Part shown: in pieces, positions 1 to 6,098 of the stretch
How positions within the stretch are numbered: the stretch's first letter is position 1
Layout of the letters: each line of letters starts with the position of its first letter
Origin: Flavipsychrobacter sp.
GTDB taxonomy: Bacteria > Bacteroidota > Bacteroidia > Chitinophagales > Chitinophagaceae
Direction of reading: 5' to 3'
Assembly: GCA_021156265.1 (NCBI GenBank)
Contig: JAJNBR010000138.1
Coordinates: forward strand, 1 to 7,423
Length of the DNA: 7,423 nt
Translations under genes and position numbers: made by a program
The notes under the pieces: generated by a model
Database searches by the model: none
The model's input: only the letters and a program-made list of their open reading frames with translations
What the model was told of the DNA's origin: nothing

Positions 1-134
1 TGAACACTTATAATGGAGATCCGAGCGTTGGCAACGACTTAAAAATGTGCTGATACGAACCAATGGAAGTCAATAGGTCAGCCTACAAACCCCGGCGATT
101 TCATCAGGCGTATTCTGGAACGACACCGTTAAGC
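1..134. other. Gene-poor left edge, no supported CDS
   Basis: All six frames are short here. On the plus strand one frame is open from the window edge to a TGA at 51-53 and would end in the residues NTYNGDPSVGNDLKMC, so this could be the last codons of a plus-strand gene that starts outside the window. A second plus frame is open from 43 to a TAA at 130-132 but has no start codon I would trust. On the minus strand the only ATG (102-104) stops after eight codons. I see no repeat, RNA gene or promoter with support. Whether the 3-53 tail is real coding sequence cannot be decided without the sequence to the left. Confidence 0.3.
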
Positions 135-162
135 AAAAAAAATGCCCTCGAACGAGGGCATT
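135..162 (-). terminator. Rho-independent terminator of the lipoprotein gene
   Basis: The arms AATGCCCTCG (141-150) and CGAGGGCATT (153-162) are perfectly complementary, giving a ten-pair stem around a two-base centre (in practice about nine pairs with a four-base loop). On the minus strand the stem is followed directly by a run of eight T (the A run at 135-142), the classic intrinsic terminator layout. The stop codon of the lipoprotein gene lies 18 bases upstream, so this most likely ends that transcript. It has no T run on the plus side, so it should act in one direction only. Confidence 0.93.
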
Positions 163-180
163 ACTGAGCGAAGCAATATT

Positions 181-792
181 TTATTGGGCAGCTTCTATGA
201 TTCCGTCATCAGGCATTTCGCCGCAGCCCGGCCCCGGGAAACATTGCATCCCCACACCGGTTTTCTGACCGCTTTTGTAATAGGACGTACCCTGCATATC
301 TACATGCAGATCCGGTATAATGACCAGTTTGTAGTATGTGATGGCACTGCCACTGGTACCAACGTCAAACTTGATCACGTCACCTGAGCTGACGGATTTG
401 ATCGTTTTGTCAGGTTGATACGTAGGCTGAAACGACGTCCAGTTGACCCCATCGGTACTGGTGGCTGCGCTCACCACCTCTTCAAATTCAAGGCAGTTGC
501 TCAGTTCAATATCCCAGTGACTGAGATCCTGCACGGTTGAATCATTACCTGTACCCGGATTGGGATTCTGGATACTCCAGACCCATTCATAGTTACCGTT
601 CACCAGCGTAACGCTTTCTAAAACGATCAGGTAAGGCGATGTACATTCAGACGTATCCAGCGCAGCGGTTACGCTACCGGTCAGTGACGTTCTGTTGTTG
701 TCCAAAGAAGAAGTGGATTGCTTTTTGCAGCTGGCTGAACACAGCAGTGCAAGACTGGCGATAGCCAGCAATTTGATGCTCTCTCTTTTCAT
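181..792 (-). CDS. Hypothetical lipoprotein
   Basis: A 203-residue protein of unknown function that I do not recognise. The N-terminus has a basic start (MKRES), a hydrophobic stretch at about residues 7-18, and a lipobox-like end SAS-C with the lipidated cysteine predicted at Cys22. It is followed by KKQ, as is common in Bacteroidota lipoproteins. The residues after the cysteine are not acidic, so a surface-export signal of the K-(D/E)2 kind is not evident, and periplasmic-side anchoring is the simpler guess. The mature part is a probable all-beta domain with cysteines at 50, 100, 184 and 190 that could form two disulphides. The LSHWDIEL-C segment (90-100) loosely recalls secreted beta-sandwich proteins of other phyla. 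The C-terminus is glycine/proline/cysteine rich (residues 179-192). The gene lies 52 bases downstream of the PAS kinase in the same direction, has its own candidate promoters and ends at a strong terminator. The start at 792 gives a complete signal peptide. Confidence 0.85.
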   Translation of the reverse strand: MKRESIKLLAIASLALLCSASCKKQSTSSLDNNRTSLTGSVTAALDTSECTSPYLIVLESVTLVNGNYEWVWSIQNPNPGTGNDSTVQDLSHWDIELSNCLEFEEVVSAATSTDGVNWTSFQPTYQPDKTIKSVSSGDVIKFDVGTSGSAITYYKLVIIPDLHVDMQGTSYYKSGQKTGVGMQCFPGPGCGEMPDDGIIEAAQ

Positions 793-811
793 GTGTGTTT
801 GATTTGAACAT

Positions 812-843
812 CAAATATAATACATACAAAACTAGTATGCAAC
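812..843 (-). promoter_or_regulatory. Candidate Bacteroidota promoter for the lipoprotein
   Basis: On the minus strand TATATTTG (812-819) matches the Bacteroidota -7 consensus TANNTTTG at every fixed position. GTTG (840-843) sits upstream, leaving 20 bases between the TTG (840-842) and the -7 element, which is the usual spacing for a -33 element. Transcription would begin near 806, giving a leader of about 14 bases. The consensus is established for the phylum; its use here is inferred. Confidence 0.55.
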
Positions 844-859
844 CTCATAGTGTCACAAT
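827..859 (-). promoter_or_regulatory. Second candidate promoter, overlapping the first
   Basis: A second exact TANNTTTG match on the minus strand, TAGTTTTG (827-834), has an ATTG (856-859) upstream with 21 bases between the TTG and the -7 element. Its -33 part lies inside the last codons of the PAS kinase gene. Either this site or the one 15 bases downstream, or both, could drive the lipoprotein gene independently of the kinase. Confidence 0.35.
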
Positions 860-3166
860 GAACTCTGTGCCTTCGTTAACCCGACTCTTCACTTCTACAC
901 TTCCCCCCAATGCTTCTATTTGTGATTTAGTTAGGAATAACCCTACGCCCTTGCTATCAAACCCATGGTGGAACACCTGGTTTAGCTTAAAGAGCTTGTC
1001 TCCATACCGATCCAGGTCAATACCCAAGCCATTATCTTTTACAGACAGGATTATCTTCCCCTGCACTTTCGACGTACTCACTATTATTTCAGGCGGAACA
1101 TCTGCGCGGGAATATTTAATGGCGTTGCTGATAAAGTTGTACAATATGCTTTCGAGATACACCGCGGGATAACTGATCTCTTTTATGGCCAGTCTTGGCA
1201 CCACACGGGCATGTTTTTCAAACATCACACCACTCAGCTGGCTGGTGATATTCTGCACCATCTGCTCTATGTTGCAACTATCATACTGAATTTTTTTGTT
1301 CAGGCTGATCTTCGCGACTTCCATGAGTGTATCGAGGTTATCGGTCAGCGCTTTTGCCCCTTCCAGCATCAAACTGGTGGCTTCCAGATCGGTAAACGCT
1401 TCGGCAATGACAAGCGAATCCTCATCGTGCGGCCCGCCATGCTTGGCACTAAGCGCCGAAGCCAGCATGTTGATATTGCGCGCAGGACCTCGCAGGTTAT
1501 GGGCAATAATATAGTTCAGTTCTTCCAGCTGCTCTATCTTATTTACAAGGCTGACCTTTGCAGCCTCCAGCTCTTTGTTCTTCCTGTTTATCTCGTCAGT
1601 CAGCTCCTTTCGCTTCGTGATATCGACTATCTGGGCAATGAAAAATTTGGGCGTGCTATCGGCATTCCACACCATCGACACAGTAAGCAGTACCCAAACT
1701 ATCTTCTTGTTTTTTGAGATATATCGTTTTTCAAGGCTATAAGTCTCTATGTCGCGATTGAGCATTTGCCTGAGAAAATCCATATCCAGCTCTATATCAT
1801 CCGGGTGGGTAATCTCCTGGAAAGTTTTTTCCAGCAGTTCTGCTTTTGTGTAGCCGGTTATCTCGCATACAGACTGGTTTACGTTCAGCCATTTGCCAAA
1901 CGGGCTCACTAAGGCCATACCAATGCCCGATGCATCAAACGCGCTGCTGAAGGTTTCATTGCTGGTACGTAACGCTTCTTCTGTTTGCACTTTCCCAGTT
2001 ATGTCCACGCCGTATCCGACCATCAGCTGCAGCTCACCCTTATCGTCCATCACCGGCCGCAAGCGTCTGAGTTGATATTCAACTTCGCCCGTAGGCCTGG
2101 TAAACATTTCTTCCCACTGCTGCTGCATGCCGGTGCGCTTCACCTGGTCGTATCTCCGTTTTCGGTCTTCTGCTATAGACTCCGGCTTGTTCCTTTCGCG
2201 ACAATAATCAAAGTCCGTTTTGCCGATCAACCATTTCCTCAACTCCGGATCTTTTATAGAGCGCTCGTTCAGGTAAAGGAATTTGTAGTCTTTATCAATT
2301 ACAGCGATATCGCCCGGCAACCAGTTCAGTATCTGCTCGTAAAATTCCTTTTGCGCCTGTAGTTGCTTTTCAAAGTCCTTGTGCGCCTGTTCAGCATCCT
2401 TTCTTTCGGTGATGTCCTTATGGGTACCAATGATGCGCACAGGTTTCCCTTCCGATGTGCGGGCTATTACCACCCCCCGGCTCAGCACCCATTTATAATT
2501 GCCGTTTTTACATCTTAGCCTGAATTCGGCAGTATAAGTGTTGGTTTCCCCTTTAATGAGGGCATCGAACTGCGCAGCTGCGGTCTTTACATCTTCGGGA
2601 TTCAGCTTGGACGTCCATTTCTCGCTGTTGCCAGATATTTCGTCTTTTGTATAGCCAAATATTTCATGCCATTTATCGGAAAAGAAAATAGTATTCTTCT
2701 GTAAGTTATAGTCCCAAATGCCATCACCTGCAGCATCCAGCGCCATTTTCCATTTGTTCTCCATCAGTTCCAGGCGGTCTTTGCTGGTAATATCATCAAT
2801 GATGAAGTATACCAACCTGGCATCGGGATGGTAAGGCAATATGCGCACGCTATAAATTACCGGCTGTTTTTTATACGAGGTCTGGAACTCCAGGTACTGG
2901 CTCTCACGAGTCTCCAGCGCTTTTCTTATCAGCCCGGTAAATTTATCAGCCACTTCCGCAGGGTGAATATCAGATAGCTTACTGCCGCGGTAGCGCTCTT
3001 CTTCTCCGGGGTATTTGCTCGCATCTCTCATGCGCACGTCATGTATCATTCCGTCTGCCGACACTTCCGCTACCACCTCGCCAAGGTATTGGATAATATC
3101 CAGTGAAAGTTGATTATCGATGTGGATGGTCATACGGTACAAAGTTACTACAGTCGCCTTGTTCAT
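845..3166 (-). CDS. Soluble multi-PAS sensor histidine kinase
   Basis: A 773-residue sensor kinase with no transmembrane segment or signal peptide, so it should sense inside the cell. I read four PAS regions at about residues 21-125, 135-257 (with a clear PAC end, IIGTHKDITERK), 275-392 (ending VGYGVDITGK) and 402-520 (ending QIVDITKRK). A coiled coil follows at about 516-550. The dimerisation/phosphoacceptor box is IIAHNLRGP with His556. The ATP-binding domain shows the N box around NFISNAIKYS (677-686), the G1 box KDNGLGID (710-717) and the G2 box SKGVGLFLTKS (738-748). The protein ends with the family's usual GTEFIVTL. No receiver domain is attached and no partner regulator is adjacent, so it is an orphan kinase here. 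The start is uncertain: Met12 (codon at 3131-3133) is an equally good start, and the first eleven residues look unlike the rest. The ligand cannot be told from the sequence. Confidence 0.95.
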   Translation of the reverse strand: MNKATVVTLYRMTIHIDNQLSLDIIQYLGEVVAEVSADGMIHDVRMRDASKYPGEEERYRGSKLSDIHPAEVADKFTGLIRKALETRESQYLEFQTSYKKQPVIYSVRILPYHPDARLVYFIIDDITSKDRLELMENKWKMALDAAGDGIWDYNLQKNTIFFSDKWHEIFGYTKDEISGNSEKWTSKLNPEDVKTAAAQFDALIKGETNTYTAEFRLRCKNGNYKWVLSRGVVIARTSEGKPVRIIGTHKDITERKDAEQAHKDFEKQLQAQKEFYEQILNWLPGDIAVIDKDYKFLYLNERSIKDPELRKWLIGKTDFDYCRERNKPESIAEDRKRRYDQVKRTGMQQQWEEMFTRPTGEVEYQLRRLRPVMDDKGELQLMVGYGVDITGKVQTEEALRTSNETFSSAFDASGIGMALVSPFGKWLNVNQSVCEITGYTKAELLEKTFQEITHPDDIELDMDFLRQMLNRDIETYSLEKRYISKNKKIVWVLLTVSMVWNADSTPKFFIAQIVDITKRKELTDEINRKNKELEAAKVSLVNKIEQLEELNYIIAHNLRGPARNINMLASALSAKHGGPHDEDSLVIAEAFTDLEATSLMLEGAKALTDNLDTLMEVAKISLNKKIQYDSCNIEQMVQNITSQLSGVMFEKHARVVPRLAIKEISYPAVYLESILYNFISNAIKYSRADVPPEIIVSTSKVQGKIILSVKDNGLGIDLDRYGDKLFKLNQVFHHGFDSKGVGLFLTKSQIEALGGSVEVKSRVNEGTEFIVTL
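3140..3147 (-). promoter_or_regulatory. Possible -7 element inside the annotated kinase start
   Basis: On the minus strand TAACTTTG (3140-3147) fits TANNTTTG perfectly. It lies between the first possible start codon of the PAS kinase (3166) and Met12 (3133). I find no TTG at the proper distance upstream, which lowers confidence. If the element is used, transcription would begin at about 3134 and the kinase could not start at 3166. Confidence 0.25.
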
Positions 3167-3224
3167 CGGTGATCTGCATCACTATAATAAGGTTATTCCC
3201 GTCACCAAACTGCGTTTTTTTTCG

Positions 3225-3232
3225 CAACTTAG
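3225..3232 (+). promoter_or_regulatory. Weak -7-like element before the TfoX-like gene
   Basis: CAACTTAG (3225-3232) matches six of eight positions when aligned with TAACTTTG, a common Bacteroidota -7 form. It follows a run of eight T (3215-3222) and lies 17 bases before the start codon at 3250. No clear -33 TTG is visible. Position and AT-rich context are its only other support. Confidence 0.25.
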
Positions 3233-3249
3233 CATACAAAAGATCGTAT

Positions 3250-3597
3250 ATGGCTTACGATGAACGACTTGCAGAACGCATACGCACCAGCCTGGCCGAG
3301 TTGCCTAATGTGGAAGAGAAGGCCATGATGGGCGGCCTGTGCTTCATGTACAACGATAAAATGTGCATTGGCATCATTAAAGACGAAATGATGTGCCGCA
3401 TCGACCCCGTCATATATGAGCAAACGCTGGAAAAGCAAGGCTGCCGCGAAATGGACTTTACCGGCCGCACCATGAAAGGCTATGTGCTTGTAGACGAGAC
3501 CGGCATGCGCTCTAAAAAAGACTTCGACTACTGGATAGACCTTTGCCTCGATTTCAACAGCCGGGCAAAATCGTCGAAGAAGAAAAAGAAAGCCTGA
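3250..3597 (+). CDS. TfoX/Sxy N-terminal domain protein
   Basis: A 115-residue protein that is essentially one TfoX N-terminal domain. The diagnostic stretches are all present: MAYDERLAERIR at the start, VEEKAMMGGLCFMYNDKMCIG (residues 21-41), MMCRIDP (47-53), and MDFTGRTMKGYVLVD (68-82). The C-terminus is a lysine tail (RAKSSKKKKKA). In gammaproteobacteria the longer two-domain TfoX/Sxy controls competence genes with CRP. Single-domain proteins such as this one are widespread and their role is not established, so competence should not be assumed. The frame is open upstream to 3103, but the start at 3250 is chosen because MAYDE is the standard family N-terminus. The gene is divergent from the PAS kinase and convergent with the LytTR regulator (36 bases between stop codons). 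It has no obvious functional link to either. Confidence 0.93.
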   Translation: MAYDERLAERIRTSLAELPNVEEKAMMGGLCFMYNDKMCIGIIKDEMMCRIDPVIYEQTLEKQGCREMDFTGRTMKGYVLVDETGMRSKKDFDYWIDLCLDFNSRAKSSKKKKKA

Positions 3598-3633
3598 CGA
3601 AATAGTTAAGAGACGGGCAGACACCACCTGAGC

Positions 3634-4365
3634 TCACTGCCCTGTTCCATTCATCAGTTGCAGAAACTCATCCTTTTTCCGTCGAGATATCTCAACAGTA
3701 GCTCCATCAGCCATTTCTACGAAATAGCCGTCTGTTCGAATATACTTTTTCACCTTTCTCATATTGATAAGATGTGATTTATGAGCCCTGAAGAATTCGC
3801 GTTCGGGAAGGATCTCTTCGTACTCGCCGATGTTTTTGGACACCATGTATTTCTTGCCATCACCTGTATGAAAAGTGCAATAATTACCGTGAGACTCAAC
3901 CCAGATAATGTCCGACACGGTATGATACACCAGCCCCTCGCGTATAGGCAAGCCTATGCGGCTATCCAGCTCCAGCCTGCGTACCGGCATTGACTGTACT
4001 TGTGGCTGCCGCTCTTGCATTACTGTTTGCACAGCATGTTTCAATTCATCCACATCTATAGGTTTCAGCAAATAGTCGGTGGCGTGGTGTTTAATAGCCT
4101 GTATCGCGTACTGTTCATGCGCAGTCGTGAAAATGAGATGAAAATCTTTGTAGACAACTTGCTGCAGCAGGGAAAAGCCATTCATATCCGGCATACTCAC
4201 ATCCAGGAAAACAATATCCGGCTTATACTGTTCTATTTTCGCAATGCCCTCGTGGCAATCAGTTGTTGTTGCTACCAGCTGTATCTCAGGTACATTTTTC
4301 TCCAGCAGCACGGTAAGAGTTTTCACCGCGGCATTTTCATCATCAATGATAATTGCTTTCAGCAT
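3634..4365 (-). CDS. LytTR-family response regulator
   Basis: A 243-residue DNA-binding response regulator. The receiver domain (about residues 1-120) has the acidic pair Asp8-Asp9, the phosphoacceptor Asp55 in FLDVSMPD, the conserved Thr80/Thr81 in FTTAHE, and Lys101 in LLKPID. After a linker, a LytTR domain spans about 139-240, with the typical FFRAHKSHLINMRKVKKY (191-208) and a C-terminal VEISRRKKDEF (224-234). The family binds pairs of roughly nine-base direct repeats spaced two helical turns apart. The gene starts five bases after the stop codon of the LamG kinase gene, so the two form an operon and a cognate pair. An AAGGGAT sequence just before the ATG is a modest ribosome-binding site. 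Three LytTR-like repeats in the promoter region upstream of the operon are its likely target. Confidence 0.96.
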   Translation of the reverse strand: MLKAIIIDDENAAVKTLTVLLEKNVPEIQLVATTTDCHEGIAKIEQYKPDIVFLDVSMPDMNGFSLLQQVVYKDFHLIFTTAHEQYAIQAIKHHATDYLLKPIDVDELKHAVQTVMQERQPQVQSMPVRRLELDSRIGLPIREGLVYHTVSDIIWVESHGNYCTFHTGDGKKYMVSKNIGEYEEILPEREFFRAHKSHLINMRKVKKYIRTDGYFVEMADGATVEISRRKKDEFLQLMNGTGQ

Positions 4366-4370
4366 ATCCC

Positions 4371-5867
4371 TTAGTTTAAAATAGGTAATTTAATGACGAC
4401 CTTTGTTCCGGCACTCGCAGCACGGCCATCCGTTTTATCGATGATCTCGATGCCATAATTTCTCCGCCATTCTTTCTTCATCAACTCCAGCCGGTGGTGA
4501 ATAAAATTGATGGCCAGTGACCGCCTTTTTGAAATAACCTGTTCGGCTGTTCGATCACTACGTCCTACGCCGTTATCTTCTATCACACACGAAAGAAGCT
4601 TGTTATCGAGTCGTTCGAAACGGATGCTCAGGCTTCGGTCCTCGTGCTTAGGCAAAAGCCCATGCCAGATAGCATTTTCGACAATCGGCTGTATCAGCAT
4701 TTGCGGAATGCGAATGCCGGAAATACTCAGATCGGCATCTGTTACTATTTCATACGAGAATGATTTGTCAAAGCGCAACGCCTCTATCTCTATATACCTT
4801 GTCAGTATCTCAATTTCATGCTCCAGGCTTATATGCTCTTCATGGTTACTCTCCAGTATCATCCGGAGCAGGCGGGAAAATTTGATCAGGTACTTGTAGG
4901 CATTGTCGTTATCGTTTGCCAAAATGAATTGCTGCACCGAATTCATTGCGTTAAAAATGAAATGAGGGTTCATTTGCGCCTTCATGACCTGCATTTCCAT
5001 CTCATACACTTGCCGCTGTTTACGGTTTTTGATCTTTTCACGCTTCAGCAATAAAAGCATCAGCATTACAATAATCACCGCGCAGGCAACTATCGCTACA
5101 AGAGCTCTTATAATTCCATGGCTTCTATTAGGATCAGAAGCCTCGTACAAAGCGGTTATCTCTTGTTGCGTAAGCACCCGGTCATAAATTTCAATGTCGT
5201 CGATAGCGCCATTAAAAAAACGTGCGTTCTTGATATTAGCCGAATGACCCAATATCACTGAATCGCCTGCCAGGAATGTGGTCCGGAAATTCTTAGATAC
5301 GGTGTTCTGCAATTCGCCATCCAGGTACATCGAAATGATAGAATCGTTATAACAAACAACTGCGTGATACCATCTCGTTAGCTGTATCGGTTTTTTAGTG
5401 CGTACGCCTGCCTGTATCGAGTCGCCGGGAACAACACGGGCTGAAACTGTACTGAGTCGTCTGCTGGTAAAATCGCAGGTGAGACTATACGCTTCATGAA
5501 AGTCGCCACCGCCATGGGTTTTAGTAATGATGATGGGATTACCATCATAACCCCTGCCAGCATACATAAGGTTGTCCATCTTGAACCATAAGGAGATCGT
5601 TCCATTGCGCGGCTTGAGCCGGGAGTCGGTACCCAGGTTTACATAACTCCCGGGAGTGCCATGAAAATAATAGGCTGAAGCAGGATTGCCGAAACGGTCG
5701 TCCGTCAGGGTGACGCCAACTGCTTTTATTTCAGCGCCTGTTATTTCATTCTTCGCAGCGCCCTGGTCAAACGAAAATTTCGCTGCAGGAGCCACAGCCT
5801 GTTGTGCCAGGCCAGTGAATACCTGAATCACAGAAAAGAATGAGCATAGCAACAAGCGCAGGTGCAT
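4371..5867 (-). CDS. LamG-domain sensor histidine kinase (LytS type)
   Basis: A 498-residue membrane sensor kinase. A signal peptide occupies about residues 1-21 (cleavage near LAQQA). A LamG/concanavalin-like jellyroll domain follows at about 25-243, ending in the hallmark FNGAIDDIEIYDRVLTQQEI (218-237) and ALYEA. One transmembrane helix lies at about 252-274. A short charged linker leads into the His_kinase domain (PF06580 type), with QMNPHFIFNAMNS (298-310) carrying the phosphoacceptor His302. The ATPase part has the N box QPIVENAIWHG (393-403), the G1 box EDNGVGR (430-436) and a terminal GTKVVIKLP (487-495). LamG domains often bind glycans or other polymers, so the periplasmic part probably senses an extracellular or cell-envelope ligand; which one cannot be seen. 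Relatives in this phylum usually carry TPR or beta-propeller sensors instead. The LytTR regulator gene follows after five bases. The frame and signal peptide support the start at 5867. Confidence 0.95.
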   Translation of the reverse strand: MHLRLLLCSFFSVIQVFTGLAQQAVAPAAKFSFDQGAAKNEITGAEIKAVGVTLTDDRFGNPASAYYFHGTPGSYVNLGTDSRLKPRNGTISLWFKMDNLMYAGRGYDGNPIIITKTHGGGDFHEAYSLTCDFTSRRLSTVSARVVPGDSIQAGVRTKKPIQLTRWYHAVVCYNDSIISMYLDGELQNTVSKNFRTTFLAGDSVILGHSANIKNARFFNGAIDDIEIYDRVLTQQEITALYEASDPNRSHGIIRALVAIVACAVIIVMLMLLLLKREKIKNRKQRQVYEMEMQVMKAQMNPHFIFNAMNSVQQFILANDNDNAYKYLIKFSRLLRMILESNHEEHISLEHEIEILTRYIEIEALRFDKSFSYEIVTDADLSISGIRIPQMLIQPIVENAIWHGLLPKHEDRSLSIRFERLDNKLLSCVIEDNGVGRSDRTAEQVISKRRSLAINFIHHRLELMKKEWRRNYGIEIIDKTDGRAASAGTKVVIKLPILN

Positions 5868-5911
5868 ATGGCTTCATGGTTGGTGTCTCTAAAACTACTA
5901 CACACTGGCTA

Positions 5912-5931
5912 CAAAGTCAACATCAAAGTTC
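5912..5931 (-). promoter_or_regulatory. Tandem near-consensus -7 elements for the kinase operon
   Basis: On the minus strand TGACTTTG (5912-5919) and GAACTTTG (5924-5931) each miss the TANNTTTG consensus at one fixed position. Both lack a TTG at the -33 distance. Missing -33 elements are typical of promoters that depend on an activator. The repeat at 5949-5960 would sit at or just upstream of the -33 position for either one, which would suit activation by LytTR. Confidence 0.35.
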
Positions 5932-5948
5932 ACCAGTTTTTGTGCGAT

Positions 5949-6002
5949 ACCGTTGGTTAAGATTATTGAACCGTTCGTTTAACTACCTCAGCCGTTCATT
6001 AA
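5949..6002 (+). repeat. Three 21-base-spaced LytTR-type binding repeats
   Basis: The three copies are ACCGTTGGTTAA (5949-5960), ACCGTTCGTTTAA (5970-5982) and GCCGTTCATTAA (5991-6002). Start-to-start distance is exactly 21 bases both times, or two helical turns. The first nine bases of copies one and two fit the LytTR consensus [TA][AC][CA]GTTN[AG][TG] at all positions, and copy three fits at eight of nine. Nine-base sites 12 bases apart are the standard LytTR arrangement. The nearby LytTR regulator is the obvious candidate binder; binding is inferred, not shown. Confidence 0.75.
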
Positions 6003-6047
6003 TACCGCCCTCGCGGATAATTTCCGCCACAGCAATTTTACCACTGA

Positions 6048-6057
6048 TACCATGGTA
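6048..6057. promoter_or_regulatory. Palindrome TACCATGGTA upstream of the T9SS cargo gene
   Basis: A perfect ten-base palindrome at 6048-6057. It overlaps a second inverted repeat made by TTACCA (6038-6043) and TGGTAA (6053-6058). It lies about 40 bases before the start codon at 6099, so it may fall in the leader or near the promoter. It could be an operator, a small RNA hairpin, or chance. Confidence 0.2.
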
Positions 6058-6098
6058 ATAATTAAATCACCTTCATTCATTCTTTTAAAGTGTAAATT

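Larger units (their letters stand above)
5868..6098. promoter_or_regulatory. Divergent control region of sensor operon and secreted protein gene
   Basis: These 231 bases separate the minus-strand LamG kinase/LytTR operon from the plus-strand T9SS cargo gene, and no open frame of note runs through them. They hold two near-consensus -7 elements facing the kinase, three 21-base-spaced LytTR-like repeats in the middle, and a TACCATGGTA palindrome nearer the cargo gene. The promoter for the cargo gene is not clear. CAATTTTA (6033-6040) matches six of eight positions of TANNTTTG and would lie about 30 bases past the last repeat, where an activator-dependent promoter would be expected. Confidence 0.7.

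Noticed and set aside
125..133. ACCGTTAAG, a single match to the LytTR consensus
   Set aside because: No partner repeat lies 21 bases away on either side, and one degenerate nine-base match is expected by chance in a window of this size.
142..387. Plus-strand open frame of 81 codons
   Set aside because: It begins inside the terminator hairpin and runs antisense through the lipoprotein gene; the translation has no recognisable domain.
795..2362. Several plus-strand open frames of 60-168 codons opposite the PAS kinase
   Set aside because: They are antisense to a clear four-PAS histidine kinase and show no domain or signal of their own.
3229..3627. Minus-strand open frame of 132 codons
   Set aside because: It is antisense to the TfoX-domain gene, whose protein matches the family from end to end.
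3615..3642. GGGCAG / CTGCCC inverted repeat between the convergent genes
   Set aside because: The stem is only six pairs with a 16-base loop, there is no T run on either strand, and the right arm lies partly in the regulator coding sequence; not a convincing terminator.
4000..5187. Plus-strand open frames opposite the LytTR regulator and the LamG kinase
   Set aside because: Shadows of the two-component genes, which carry all expected catalytic motifs on the minus strand.
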